Assembly: GCF_006494655.1 (NCBI RefSeq)
Contig: NZ_VHIM01000007.1
Location: forward strand, 62,001 to 126,000
DNA: 64,000 bases
Source: Arthrobacter agilis
Lineage (GTDB): Bacteria > Actinomycetota > Actinomycetes > Actinomycetales > Micrococcaceae
Reading direction: 5' to 3'
Shown: positions 25,973 to 34,438 of the stretch, piece after piece
Layout: each line of letters starts with the position of its first letter
How positions within the stretch are numbered: position 1 is the first letter of the stretch
Notes under the pieces: model-generated
Seen by the model: the letters and a program-made list of their open reading frames with translations, nothing else
The model's database searches: none
Told to the model about the DNA's origin: nothing
Program-made: the position numbers and the translations under genes

Positions 25973-28900
25973 ATGAGCCTCAACCGCAAGCTGATCAGTT
26001 ACGGGTTCACGGACCTCGAGAAGAGCCGGCGCTTCCTGGAGGCTCCGGAGCTGCGGGGACTGAACGACGACGATCTCTTCGCCGGCCTCGCGGTAGCGGC
26101 AAACCCGGATCTGGCGCTCCAGTCCTTCGTCCGGCTGCTGGCCTCCCACCGGAGGGCGGTGGAGGCGGTGTTCGCCGACGGAGACCGTCGCGGCCCGCTC
26201 TTCAGGCTGCTCGGCGCCTCGGAGGCGCTCGGCGAGTTCCTCATGCGCCGGCCCGAGCACCTGGACGTCGTCGTGGCGGGCCCGGCCACGCCCCGCGTCC
26301 TGGACCCCGCGGATCTCCGGGCGCTGCTGCTCCGCTCCGTGGACGCCGATCCTGCCGCGGACAATCCCGTGGCCGGCGTGACCGGCGTGGAGGCCTACCG
26401 GGCCTTGAGGGTCGCCTACCGGCGGCACCTGACGGACCTCGCGGTGCGCGATCTCTGCCACTGCGCGCCCGTTGACTACCTGCCCGTGGTCGCCCGCGAA
26501 CTGGCAGACCTCGCGACGGCCGCGCTGGAGGCCTCCCTCGCCGTCGCCCGTGCCGAACTCGGCGAGGTGCACGAGGCCGACGTCGTCGCCCGGGTCCGCC
26601 TCGCGGTGATCGCCATGGGCAAGTGCGGTGCGCGCGAGCTCAACTACATCTCCGATGTCGACGTCGTCTACGTCGTCGAGGGTGACGGCCTCGACGAGAC
26701 GACCGTCACCCGGATCGGGACGGGTCTGGCCTCCGGTATGGCGCGCGGAGTCTACTCACCCGGACCCGAACCCGCGCTGTGGGAGGTGGATGCGAACCTG
26801 CGTCCCGAGGGCAAGGACGGCCAACTCGTCCGGACGCTGGAGTCGCACGTCTCGTACTACCAGCGGTGGGCCAGGACCTGGGAGTTCCAGGCACTGCTCA
26901 AGGCACGTGCCGCTGCGGGGGACCCCGCCCTCGGCCGGCGGTACGAGGAAGCGATCGAGCCGTTCGTCTGGGCGTCGTCCCAACGCGAGGGCTTCGTCGA
27001 GGCGGTCCGCGCGATGCGCCGCCGGGTCACGGACAACATCCCCCGGGACGAGGAGGCCCGTCAGCTCAAGCTGGGGCCCGGAGGGCTCCGGGACGTCGAG
27101 TTCACCGTGCAGTTGCTGCAACTCGTGCACGGCCGCCTCGACGACTCGCTGCGGGTCCGGGACACCGTGTCAGCGATCGCCGCACTCAGCGCGGCGGGCT
27201 ACATCGGCCGGTCGGATGCGCTCGACCTCGACGACGCATACCGCTACCTCCGTGTCCTCGAACACCGTATCCAGCTGATGCAGATGCGCCGCACCCACCT
27301 GATGCCCGAGGACGAGACGGCGCTACGGGCCCTTGCGCGCTCCTCCGAAGGCTGCCTGGTCACGGTGAGGCCCAGCGCGCAGAGCCTCTCCGAGAAGTGG
27401 CAGCGCACGCGCCGACTCGTGAAACGGCTCCACGAATCCATCTTCTACCGCCCGCTGCTGAACAACGCGGCCACGCTCCAGCCGGAGGACGTGCAGCTGA
27501 CCGCCGAGGCGGCGCAGGCCCGCCTCGCCGCGTTGGGCTACCAGGACCCGCGCGGCGCCATGCGCCACATCGAGGCCCTGACGGGCGGGCTCCGACGGCG
27601 TGCCATGCTGCAGAAACAGCTCCTGCCCATCCTGCTCGCCTGGTTCGCGGACGGCGTGGACCCGGACGCCGGGCTCCTCGGGTTCCGCCGCCTCAGTGAG
27701 TCACTGGGGGAGAGCCACTGGTACCTCGGCATGCTTCGCGACTCGACGGCCGCCGCCGAGCGGCTCTGCGCCGTCCTGTCCAGCAGCCGGTTCATCACGG
27801 ACCTGCTCGAGGTCTCGCCGGAATCCACCCAGTGGCTCGGCTCGGACGCAGCGCTCGTGCCCGACAGCTTCGACGCCCAGTGGACGGAGATCCAGTCCAA
27901 GATGTCCCGCCACCCCGAACCGGGTGAGGCCATCCGGCTGATCCGGCTGATCCGGCGCCGCGAGCTGCTGCGGATCGCCATCGCGGACAGTTCCCAGCTG
28001 CTGACGCAGGCGCAGGTCGGCGAGGCCCTCGCCGATGCCGATCGCGCCGCGATCCTCGGAGCACTCCACGTCGCCGAGAAGGAGATCAGCGCCCGCGGTG
28101 AGCAACGCCTCACCGACGTCGTCGTGATGGCCATGGGGCGGCAGGGCGGGCGCGAGATCACCTACGGCTCCGATGCCGACGTCATGTACGTCCACCGTCC
28201 GCTGGAGGGCGCCGACGGCGCTGCCGCGCAGAAGCAGGCCGAGACGATCGTGGCGCGCCTCGCCGCGCTGCTCACCCAGCCGTGCCGGCCGCCGGTCCTC
28301 GCCGAACGCGTCCTGGAGATCGACACGGCCCTCCGGCCCGAAGGCAAGCAGGGCGCCATGGTGCGGACCCTCGACTCCTACCGGGAGTACTACCGACGCT
28401 GGTCGCTCGTCTGGGAGGCGCAGGCCCTGCTCCGGGCGCGGCCGCTCGCCGGCGACGACACCCTCGCCGAGGAATTCCTCGAGCTCATCGACCCGGTCCG
28501 GTACCCGGAGGAGCTGCGGGAGACCGACGTCCGGGAGATACGGCGCGTCAAGGCGCGCGTGGAATCCGAGCGGCTTCCGCGGGGAGCCGACCCCTCGCGG
28601 CACCTCAAGCTCGGTCGCGGCGCCCTGAGCGACGTCGAATGGCTGGTGCAGCTGCTGCAGCTGCAGCACGCCCGCTCGCTCCCGGGGCTCCGTGTCCAGT
28701 CGACGCTGGCGGCGCTCGACGTGATCGCCGACGAGGGCCTGCTGCCGCTCGAGGACGTCCAGACCCTCCGGGCGAGCTGGAACCTGGCAACACGCATCCG
28801 TGCGGCGAATGTCATCTGGTCCGGCCGGGGCTCCGATCTGCTGCCCTCCCCACGGCGGGATCTCGAGGCAGTGGCGCGCTGGTGCGGGTACGGACCGGGG

Positions 28901-28984
28901 AGCGGCTCGGACCTCGAGGAGGACTACCTCCGGCTGACGCGCCGGAGCAGGGCGGTCTTCGAGCGGCACTTCTACGGGTACTGA
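25973..28984 (+). CDS. glnE: GlnE, bifunctional glutamine synthetase adenylyltransferase/deadenylase
   Basis: Adds and removes AMP on glutamine synthetase, turning its activity down or up with nitrogen status. Two nucleotidyltransferase halves are visible: GKCGARELNYISDVDVVYV near residue 216 and GRQGGREITYGSDADVMYV near residue 722. Each is followed by LRPEGK and LKLG.G.LRDVEF-type motifs; the second reads LSDVEW. At 1003 residues it is full length. It sits between two glutamine synthetase genes, in convergent orientation with glnA. Confidence 0.96.
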   Translation: MSLNRKLISYGFTDLEKSRRFLEAPELRGLNDDDLFAGLAVAANPDLALQSFVRLLASHRRAVEAVFADGDRRGPLFRLLGASEALGEFLMRRPEHLDVVVAGPATPRVLDPADLRALLLRSVDADPAADNPVAGVTGVEAYRALRVAYRRHLTDLAVRDLCHCAPVDYLPVVARELADLATAALEASLAVARAELGEVHEADVVARVRLAVIAMGKCGARELNYISDVDVVYVVEGDGLDETTVTRIGTGLASGMARGVYSPGPEPALWEVDANLRPEGKDGQLVRTLESHVSYYQRWARTWEFQALLKARAAAGDPALGRRYEEAIEPFVWASSQREGFVEAVRAMRRRVTDNIPRDEEARQLKLGPGGLRDVEFTVQLLQLVHGRLDDSLRVRDTVSAIAALSAAGYIGRSDALDLDDAYRYLRVLEHRIQLMQMRRTHLMPEDETALRALARSSEGCLVTVRPSAQSLSEKWQRTRRLVKRLHESIFYRPLLNNAATLQPEDVQLTAEAAQARLAALGYQDPRGAMRHIEALTGGLRRRAMLQKQLLPILLAWFADGVDPDAGLLGFRRLSESLGESHWYLGMLRDSTAAAERLCAVLSSSRFITDLLEVSPESTQWLGSDAALVPDSFDAQWTEIQSKMSRHPEPGEAIRLIRLIRRRELLRIAIADSSQLLTQAQVGEALADADRAAILGALHVAEKEISARGEQRLTDVVVMAMGRQGGREITYGSDADVMYVHRPLEGADGAAAQKQAETIVARLAALLTQPCRPPVLAERVLEIDTALRPEGKQGAMVRTLDSYREYYRRWSLVWEAQALLRARPLAGDDTLAEEFLELIDPVRYPEELRETDVREIRRVKARVESERLPRGADPSRHLKLGRGALSDVEWLVQLLQLQHARSLPGLRVQSTLAALDVIADEGLLPLEDVQTLRASWNLATRIRAANVIWSGRGSDLLPSPRRDLEAVARWCGYGPGSGSDLEEDYLRLTRRSRAVFERHFYGY

Positions 28985-29008
28985 GACACGGCCCGCCCCG
29001 GACACGAG

Positions 29009-29036
29009 GACGGCGGCCCCCGGGAGAGCCGCCGTC
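29009..29036. terminator. hairpin terminator between glnE and glnA
   Basis: GACGGCGGC (29009-29017) pairs with GCCGCCGTC (29028-29036) in the 80-nt gap between the convergent genes. No T-tract follows. Confidence 0.6.
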
Positions 29037-29064
29037 GTCGTTCGATCAGGTGCTGCGGTACGGA

Positions 29065-30489
29065 TCAGACGCCGTAGTAGAGCTCGAACTCGTAGGGGTT
29101 CGGGCGCATCGACAGCGGCAGGATCTCGACCTCGCGCTTGTAGGCGATCCACGTGTCGATCAGGTCCTGCGTGAAGACGTCGCCGGCCTGCAGGAACTCG
29201 TTGTCCGCTTCGAGGGCCAGGAGGGCCTCCTCGAGCGAGCCAGGAGCCTTCTGGATGTCCTTTGCCTCCTCGGCGGGGAGCTCGTAGAGGTCCTTGTCGA
29301 TGGGGTCCGCCGGTTCGATCCGGTTCTTGATCCCGTCCAGGCCCGCCATGAGCTGGGCGGCGAAGGCGAGGTACGGGTTCGACGAGGGGTCCGGCGCACG
29401 GAACTCGATGCGCTTGGCCTTCGGGTTCGAACCCGTGATGGGGATGCGGATGCCGGCGGAGCGGTTGCCCTGCGAGTACACCATGTTGACCGGAGCCTCG
29501 AAACCCTTGACCAGGCGGCGGTAGGAGTTCACCGTCGGGTTGGTGAACGCGAGGACGGCGGAGGCGTGCTTCAGCAGCCCGCCGATGTACCAGCGAGCGG
29601 TATCGGACAGTCCTGCATAGCCGCGCTCGTCGTAGAAGAGCGGCTCGCCGCCGGCCCACAGCGACTGGTGGCAGTGCATGCCGGACCCGTTGTCACCGAA
29701 GATGGGCTTCGGCATGAACGTGGCCGACTTGCCCCACGCGTTGGAGACGTTCTTGACGATGTACTTGAACTTCTGCAGGTCGTCCGCCGCATGCGTCATG
29801 GTGGTGAACTTGTAGTTGATCTCCGCCTGACCGGCGCCACCGACCTCGTGGTGCGAGCGCTCGACCTCGAGGCCCGCCTTGTCCAGCTCGACGCAGATGG
29901 CGTCGCGGAGATCGGCCTGCTTGTCGACGGGGGAGACAGGGAAGTAGCCGCCCTTGAACGGCGTCTTGTTGCCGAGGTTGCCGCCCACTTCCTCGCGGCC
30001 GGAGTTCCAGGGCGCCTCGATGGAATCCACCTTGTAGAAGCTTCCCTGGGGGGAGGACTCGTACTGCACGTTGTCGAAGATGAAGAATTCCGCTTCGGGG
30101 GCGAAGAACGCGGTATCGGCGATGCCCGTGGAGGACAGGTAGGCCTCGGCACGTTCGGCGACACTGCGGGGATCGCGGTGGTAGGGGTCTCCCGTTCGCG
30201 GGTTCACGATCGAGAAGTTCAGTGCGAGGGTCTTCTCGGTGCGGAACGGGTCGACGAATGCCGTCGTCACGTCGGGGATGAGCTGCATGTCAGATTCTGC
30301 GATGCCCTGGAACCCGCGGATCGAGGAGCCGTCGAAGAGCTGGCCGTGGATGAAGAAGTCGGCGTCGACGGACTTGGCGGGAACGTTGAAGTGCTGCTGC
30401 ACGCCCGGCAGATCGGTGAAACGGACATCGACGAACCTGATGTCCTCGTCGGAGATGAATGTGAGGACCTCGTCCGCATTCTTAAACAT
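29065..30489 (-). CDS. glnA: GlnA, housekeeping glutamine synthetase (type I-beta)
   Basis: Main ammonia-assimilating enzyme, a dodecamer in the family. At 474 residues it has the I-beta length. Motifs: [72 protein letters not shown] and [17 protein letters not shown]. The adenylylation tyrosine is in [10 protein letters not shown] at residue 402, matching the GlnE modifier encoded next door. AAGGAG precedes the ATG. The leader is about 110 nt, and a complete GlnR four-box operator lies just upstream of its -10 element. Confidence 0.97.
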   Translation of the reverse strand: MFKNADEVLTFISDEDIRFVDVRFTDLPGVQQHFNVPAKSVDADFFIHGQLFDGSSIRGFQGIAESDMQLIPDVTTAFVDPFRTEKTLALNFSIVNPRTGDPYHRDPRSVAERAEAYLSSTGIADTAFFAPEAEFFIFDNVQYESSPQGSFYKVDSIEAPWNSGREEVGGNLGNKTPFKGGYFPVSPVDKQADLRDAICVELDKAGLEVERSHHEVGGAGQAEINYKFTTMTHAADDLQKFKYIVKNVSNAWGKSATFMPKPIFGDNGSGMHCHQSLWAGGEPLFYDERGYAGLSDTARWYIGGLLKHASAVLAFTNPTVNSYRRLVKGFEAPVNMVYSQGNRSAGIRIPITGSNPKAKRIEFRAPDPSSNPYLAFAAQLMAGLDGIKNRIEPADPIDKDLYELPAEEAKDIQKAPGSLEEALLALEADNEFLQAGDVFTQDLIDTWIAYKREVEILPLSMRPNPYEFELYYGV

Positions 30490-30605
30490 CTATCAGTGCT
30501 CCTTACGCATGGCTGGGGTCAGAACCCGACGCCAGCGCGCGTCCCTGCACCGCAAGGGAAGTCACGAGCTCTGGCAGGATGAAACGCTGCCGCCGACTCG
30601 TCACA

Positions 30606-30611
30606 ACTGTA
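30606..30611 (-). promoter_or_regulatory. -10 element of glnA
   Basis: Reading leftward, TACAGT (30611-30606) fits TANNNT. It lies 10 nt downstream of the last GlnR half-box, so the -35 region falls inside the operator. That is expected for an activator-dependent promoter with no good -35. Confidence 0.6.
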
Positions 30612-30621
30612 GGAGCGGGCA

Positions 30622-30659
30622 GTTTCTCGCTGGTGTCGCGCTTGTTTCCGGGACGTTAC
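30622..30659 (-). promoter_or_regulatory. GlnR operator (a1-b1-a2-b2) upstream of glnA
   Basis: On the minus strand the order is GTAAC (30659-30655), 6 nt, GAAAC (30648-30644), 6 nt, GACAC (30637-30633), 6 nt, GAAAC (30626-30622). This is the published actinomycete GlnR pattern gTnAC-n6-GaAAC repeated twice at the same 22-nt period, with one mismatch in the second a-box. It directly precedes the glnA promoter. Confidence 0.85.
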
Positions 30660-30732
30660 ATGGCGCTGTACTGCGGCTCCCACCCTAGCCTGCCGACGGG
30701 CCCCGGGTCATAATGGCGACCTGCCGGGGCGG

Positions 30733-30738
30733 TAGGGT
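30733..30738 (+). promoter_or_regulatory. -10 element TAGGGT of the RDD gene
   Basis: TAGGGT ends six bases before GTG 30745. No ribosome site lies between, consistent with a leaderless mRNA. Confidence 0.55.
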
Positions 30739-30744
30739 TGGGGC

Positions 30745-31182
30745 GTGGTGAACAGAGGAGACATCGGGTCGTGGATGGAGGGGCCGCCGCCGTCCAACGG
30801 GCAGCAGTGGCCGGGCCAGCGGCTCGGCCGCCCGGAGAGCGGTCCGGGATCGATCGCCCGTTTCGGACCTCGCGCCGCCGCGCTCCTCATCGACTGGCTG
30901 ATCTGCTCGCTCGCCTCCGCCGCGTTCTTCGGCTACGACAGCTTCGCGACCCTCTACATCTTCCTGGCGGAACAGATCCTCCTCGTCGGGTTCTTCGGCT
31001 ACAGCATCGGCCACCGCTTCCTGCGGATGCAGGTCCAGACACTCGATGGACGGCCGGCGGGGTACCTGACGGCCGTCATCAGGAGCGTCCTCCTCTGCCT
31101 GGTGATCCCGGTCTTCGTGATCGACGCCGATCAGCGGGGCCTGCACGACCGGGCCCGCGGGACCGGCCTCTTCCGCATCTGA
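30745..31182 (+). CDS. RDD-family membrane protein
   Basis: 145 residues with a Pro/Gly-rich cytoplasmic start of about 35 residues and then an RDD domain (RFGPRAAALLIDWLI). Three hydrophobic segments lie near 44-62, 66-88 and 108-124, with the charged SIGHRFLRMQVQTLDG loop between. Homologues sit between glnA and the DUF4191 gene in mycobacteria (Rv2219A position). The family is thought to act in ion or osmotic tolerance, but the function is unproven. The GTG start follows a -10 hexamer by 6 nt. Confidence 0.85.
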   Translation: MVNRGDIGSWMEGPPPSNGQQWPGQRLGRPESGPGSIARFGPRAAALLIDWLICSLASAAFFGYDSFATLYIFLAEQILLVGFFGYSIGHRFLRMQVQTLDGRPAGYLTAVIRSVLLCLVIPVFVIDADQRGLHDRARGTGLFRI

Positions 31183-31247
31183 GGACCGTCCCCGCCGGAG
31201 GCGACGGACGAGCCCTTTCCCTCACGGACGACGTCCTCGCCGAACGG

Positions 31248-31287
31248 ACGAAGGAGCCCCCTCCCGGCCGGGAGGGGGCTCCTTCGT
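31248..31287. terminator. 20-bp perfect hairpin terminator
   Basis: Arms 31248-31267 and 31268-31287 are exact reverse complements with no unpaired bases (ACGAAGGAGCCCCCTCCCGG on the left). It separates the convergent RDD and DUF4191 genes and probably serves both. Confidence 0.85.
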
Positions 31288-31313
31288 GACTGCTGGTCTT
31301 CGTTCGGCGGGTG

Positions 31314-32066
31314 TCAGCGGCCGCGCATCGCCTTGCGGTCGGGGCGGGCCTTGAACGGGTCGACACCCTTGGGGATCGGGAGCTTCGTGCCGAGGGCGGT
31401 GAGGCGCTTGTCCACCGCGTAGACCTCCTGCTTTGTCAGCGTCTTCTTCAGCTTCTGGACGGCCTTGGGAACCTTGGACAGCGGAACCTGGCGATCGTCA
31501 CGGCCGGTCTCGATGACGTGGACCGGGACATTGGGGATGATCCGCGCCATCTTGCGCTTCTCGCCGTCCACGAGCTGCTTCACCCGAGTGGAGGGGCCCT
31601 CGGACACCAAGATCACGCCCGGCCGGCCGATCACCCGGAACACGGCGTCCTGGGTGCGGGGGTTCACGGCCACGGGCTGCTCCTGCAGGATCCAACCGCG
31701 ACGGAGCACGCTGAGCGCGGCGCCCGCCGCTCCGGGTCGGCCCTCGATCTGCGAGAACGCCGCCCGCTCCGCCCTCCTCGAGAGGATGAAGATCGCGGCG
31801 AGGAACGCGAGCGGGACGGCGATGATCATCAGGGTGATGACGTTGTTGATGAGCAAACCGACCAGCAGGCCGATGGCGATGATGCCGACGAAGGCCAGCA
31901 GCATCAACCAGACGACCCCCGGGTCGTTGCGCCGGGTCATCTTGAAGACCTCGACGACCTGCTTCATCCGCCCGGTCTTCTTCGGCCCCTTCTCGGCCTT
32001 CGGCTTGCGGGAGAAGAGCCGGCGCTTGGGCGTGGGCGAACCTGAGGGATCAATCGCGTGTGACAT
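31314..32066 (-). CDS. DUF4191 integral membrane protein
   Basis: 250 residues with a Lys/Arg-rich N-terminus and two closely spaced membrane segments (about 51-71, VVWLMLLAFVGIIAIGLLVGL, and 75-95). A soluble C-terminal part carries GWILQEQPVAVNPRTQDAVFRVIGRPGVILVSEGP, the DUF4191 region. Family members sit beside lipA in most actinobacteria (Rv2219 in M. tuberculosis); the role is unknown. A TAGAAT -10 element lies nine bases before the ATG, so the leader would be only a few bases. AGGAAC may serve as a weak ribosome site. Confidence 0.88.
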   Translation of the reverse strand: MSHAIDPSGSPTPKRRLFSRKPKAEKGPKKTGRMKQVVEVFKMTRRNDPGVVWLMLLAFVGIIAIGLLVGLLINNVITLMIIAVPLAFLAAIFILSRRAERAAFSQIEGRPGAAGAALSVLRRGWILQEQPVAVNPRTQDAVFRVIGRPGVILVSEGPSTRVKQLVDGEKRKMARIIPNVPVHVIETGRDDRQVPLSKVPKAVQKLKKTLTKQEVYAVDKRLTALGTKLPIPKGVDPFKARPDRKAMRGR

Positions 32067-32075
32067 AGTTCCTCG

Positions 32076-32081
32076 ATTCTA
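32076..32081 (-). promoter_or_regulatory. -10 element TAGAAT of the DUF4191 gene
   Basis: Reading leftward, TAGAAT (32081-32076) is one base from TATAAT and is nine bases before ATG 32066. It indicates a very short leader. Confidence 0.55.
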
Positions 32082-32149
32082 CGGGATGACCGGAGGCCGA
32101 CGGCGGCGCTGGGGGCGATCCTCCTCGTCTGCCGGAGGACGAGCCGCGA

Positions 32150-33151
32150 TCAGCCGGCGAGGAGGGAGGATGCTTCCTGGGTCGCGGAGCCGGACTCGTC
32201 GAGGTGTGCGAGCTCCGGCGGGAGCTCGAGCCCCTTCCGGCGCATCGCCCGCGCCCACAGGCGACCTGCGCGGTAGGACGAACGCACGAGGGGACCGCTC
32301 ATCACGCCCAGGAAGCCGATCTCCTCCGCCTCTTCGCTCAGCTCGACGAATTCGCCCGGCTTCACCCACCGGTCCACGGGCAGGTGGCGTTCGCTCGGGC
32401 GGAGGTACTGGGTGATGGTGATGAGATCGCAGCCGGCCTCGTGCAGGTCCCGGAGGGCCTCCGAGATCTCCGCACTCGTCTCGCCCATGCCGAGGATCAG
32501 ATTCGACTTGGTGACCATGCCGCGGTCACGGCCCTGGCTGATGACGTCAAGCGACCGCTCGTAGCGGAACGCGGGACGGATGCGCTTGAAGATACGGGGC
32601 ACGGTCTCGACGTTGTGGGCGAAGACCTCGGGCGCCGCGTCACAGATCGCCGCGATGTGCTCCGGTCGCCCCGAGAAGTCGGGGATGAGGATCTCGACCC
32701 CGGTGCCCGGGTTCAAGCTGTGGATCTGACGGATCGTCTCGGCGTAGAGCCACACGCCCTCGTCGGCCAGGTCGTCGCGTGCCACGCCCGTGACGGTCGC
32801 ATACCGGAGATTCATCGACTGCACGGATTGAGCGACCTTGAACGGCTCGCTGCGATCCAGTGGCTGGGGTTTGCCCGTGTCGATCTGGCAGAAGTCGCAG
32901 CGGCGCGTGCACTCGGACCCTCCGATGAGGAACGTCGCCTCGCGGTCCTCCCAGCATTCGAAGATGTTGGGGCAACCGGCCTCCTCGCAGACGGTGTGGA
33001 GGCCCTCCTTCTTCACGAGATTCTTCATGGCGACGAACTCCGGCCCGATGTTCACCTTGGCCTTGATCCAGTCCGGTTTCCGTTCGACCGGCGTCTCCGC
33101 GTTACGCGCCTCGATGCGCAGCAGGCGTCGACCCTCGGGTGCAAGGCTCAC
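32150..33151 (-). CDS. lipA: LipA, lipoyl synthase
   Basis: Radical-SAM enzyme inserting two sulfurs into protein-bound octanoyl groups. The auxiliary-cluster cysteines are 55, 60 and 66 ([13 protein letters not shown]). The radical-SAM cluster cysteines are 81, 85 and 88 (CTRRCDFC). [24 protein letters not shown] and [15 protein letters not shown] follow. The protein has 333 residues, normal length. The GTG start overlaps the lipB stop (GTGA), so the pair is coupled. It supplies the lipoyl groups for the sucB/dlaT product encoded downstream. Confidence 0.97.
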   Translation of the reverse strand: MSLAPEGRRLLRIEARNAETPVERKPDWIKAKVNIGPEFVAMKNLVKKEGLHTVCEEAGCPNIFECWEDREATFLIGGSECTRRCDFCQIDTGKPQPLDRSEPFKVAQSVQSMNLRYATVTGVARDDLADEGVWLYAETIRQIHSLNPGTGVEILIPDFSGRPEHIAAICDAAPEVFAHNVETVPRIFKRIRPAFRYERSLDVISQGRDRGMVTKSNLILGMGETSAEISEALRDLHEAGCDLITITQYLRPSERHLPVDRWVKPGEFVELSEEAEEIGFLGVMSGPLVRSSYRAGRLWARAMRRKGLELPPELAHLDESGSATQEASSLLAG

Positions 33152-33888
33152 AGTAGAACTCCTTCTGACGGCGTGTCATGGGCGGCGCCGGAGGCTCCGG
33201 CTCCGTCGGGGGTCGGCGCGCGCAGACCGTGGGCGGATCCGTCGCCCAGCAGCAACGCCTCATTCTTGCGCAAACCTGCCTCGATGGACGAAACCAGCTC
33301 CGCCGGACGGACCGTCCGGCCGATCTCCTCCGAAATGGTTGTCACCCCTGCGTCGCTGATGCCACAGGGGACGATCTGCTGGAAGGGCGCCAGATCGTTA
33401 CTGCAGTTCACCGCGAAGCCGTGCATGGTGACACGGTTCTTCACCCGGATGCCGATGGCGGCGATCTTGCGGGCGGGCCGGCTGTTCGAGGCGGCGAGCC
33501 AGACCCCGGAGCGCCCCTCGATCCGGATGCCCTCGATGTCGAGTTCCAACAGTGTGGCGATGATGATCTCCTCGAGGACGGACACGTACTCGGCCACCCG
33601 GGCGGCATCCCTGAGCGCGATGATCGGGTAGCCGACCAACTGGCCCGGCCCGTGCCAGGTGAGCTTGCCGCCGCGGTCCACGGGAATCACAAGAGTGCCG
33701 TCGAACGGCCGCTCGTGCTCCTCGGTCCGCTTGCCGGCGGTATAGACGGCGGTGTGCTCGAGCAGGAGGACGGTGCTCGGTGTCGAACCGGCGAGCACGC
33801 GGGCATGCAGGTCCTTCTGCATCTCCCAGCCCTCCATGTACCCGACGAAATCCGGCGCGAGTCCCACGCGCGACAGTACGAGAGTCAT
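33148..33888 (-). CDS. lipB: LipB, octanoyl-[acyl carrier protein]:protein octanoyltransferase
   Basis: Transfers octanoyl groups from ACP to lipoyl domains. Motifs: [14 protein letters not shown], the [18 protein letters not shown] signature, the lysine in [12 protein letters not shown] and the acyl-enzyme cysteine in IVPCGIS (residue 175). The protein has 246 residues, with a C-terminal low-complexity tail of about 35. It is first in the lipB-lipA pair. ATG 33888 sits six bases after TACCCT on the minus strand with no ribosome site. Confidence 0.95.
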   Translation of the reverse strand: MTLVLSRVGLAPDFVGYMEGWEMQKDLHARVLAGSTPSTVLLLEHTAVYTAGKRTEEHERPFDGTLVIPVDRGGKLTWHGPGQLVGYPIIALRDAARVAEYVSVLEEIIIATLLELDIEGIRIEGRSGVWLAASNSRPARKIAAIGIRVKNRVTMHGFAVNCSNDLAPFQQIVPCGISDAGVTTISEEIGRTVRPAELVSSIEAGLRKNEALLLGDGSAHGLRAPTPDGAGASGAAHDTPSEGVLL

Positions 33889-33894
33889 GGTGCA

Positions 33895-33900
33895 AGGGTA
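33895..33900 (-). promoter_or_regulatory. -10 element TACCCT of lipB-lipA
   Basis: Reading leftward, TACCCT (33900-33895) is followed by six bases and the lipB ATG, fitting a leaderless lipBA transcript. Confidence 0.5.
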
Positions 33901-33939
33901 GTCCTGTCCGCTGACAGCTTGTGCCGAGGCGGCGTCCCG

Positions 33940-34314
33940 TTACTCGCTCCGGCCCGGATGCTCCTGGCTGACCAGCGGCACGGGGACGCGGAGCCGGACG
34001 ATCCGCCAGGCGCGATCCACCCGTCGGATCTCGAACGCCATCGTGGTGGGGGTACAGCCGAGCTGTGCCGTGAACCGCCAGAAATCCGATGTGAGGCGCT
34101 TCGTCCCGGCACGGGTTCCGGTGTCCGCGACGGGAATCGGGAGCGCGCGCCACGTGGTCCAGTGCAGGCTCGGGCCGGTGACGTGCCAGGTCGAACCGCG
34201 CCAGGAGAGTTCTGACGGCGCAGCAAAGCTCTCGCCGGCGCCGTCGGACGACACGTCGATCTCCTCGTCGACCACGTGCCAGGTTCCCGCAGCCGGGAGC
34301 AGCCCTGTCCTCAT
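33940..34314 (-). CDS. Hypothetical protein, possibly DUF6504-like
   Basis: 124 residues, soluble, no signal peptide. The layout WHVVDEEIDVSS...ELSWRGSTWHV...WTTW...FWRFTAQLGCTPTTMAFEIRRVDRAWRIVRLR is a chain of short beta strands around WRGxxWxV. It recalls DUF6504-type proteins, which lie near DNA-repair genes, but the match is weak. ATG 34314 is preferred to GTG 34323 because AAAGAGG precedes it. A near-consensus promoter lies upstream. It is divergent from the kinase gene. Confidence 0.65.
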   Translation of the reverse strand: MRTGLLPAAGTWHVVDEEIDVSSDGAGESFAAPSELSWRGSTWHVTGPSLHWTTWRALPIPVADTGTRAGTKRLTSDFWRFTAQLGCTPTTMAFEIRRVDRAWRIVRLRVPVPLVSQEHPGRSE

Positions 34315-34339
34315 GGAATCCACCTCTTTCGATGGATCA

Positions 34340-34368
34340 AAAATAGAACGCGTGTACTACTACGTCAA
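34340..34368 (-). promoter_or_regulatory. near-consensus primary-sigma promoter
   Basis: Reading leftward, TTGACG (34368-34363), exactly 17 nt, TATTTT (34345-34340). Transcription would start near 34333 and drive the hypothetical gene ending at 33940. It is the best classical promoter I see in the window and lies in a locally AT-rich patch. Confidence 0.7.
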
Positions 34369-34392
34369 TCGGCTCGCTCTGCCGGGAGAGGC

Positions 34393-34401
34393 TGTGGATA
34401 A
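34393..34401 (-). other. single DnaA box between divergent genes
   Basis: TGTGGATAA is the reverse complement of TTATCCACA, the classical DnaA box. It is isolated, 38 nt before the kinase ATG. Confidence 0.35.
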
Positions 34402-34438
34402 CCGGCGGCCGCGCCGCGCGGTGGACTACAACTGTCGT

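Noticed and set aside
24671-26572. 633-codon minus-strand frame over glnA2 and glnE
   Set aside because: Shadow of two conserved genes; no motif and no start signal.
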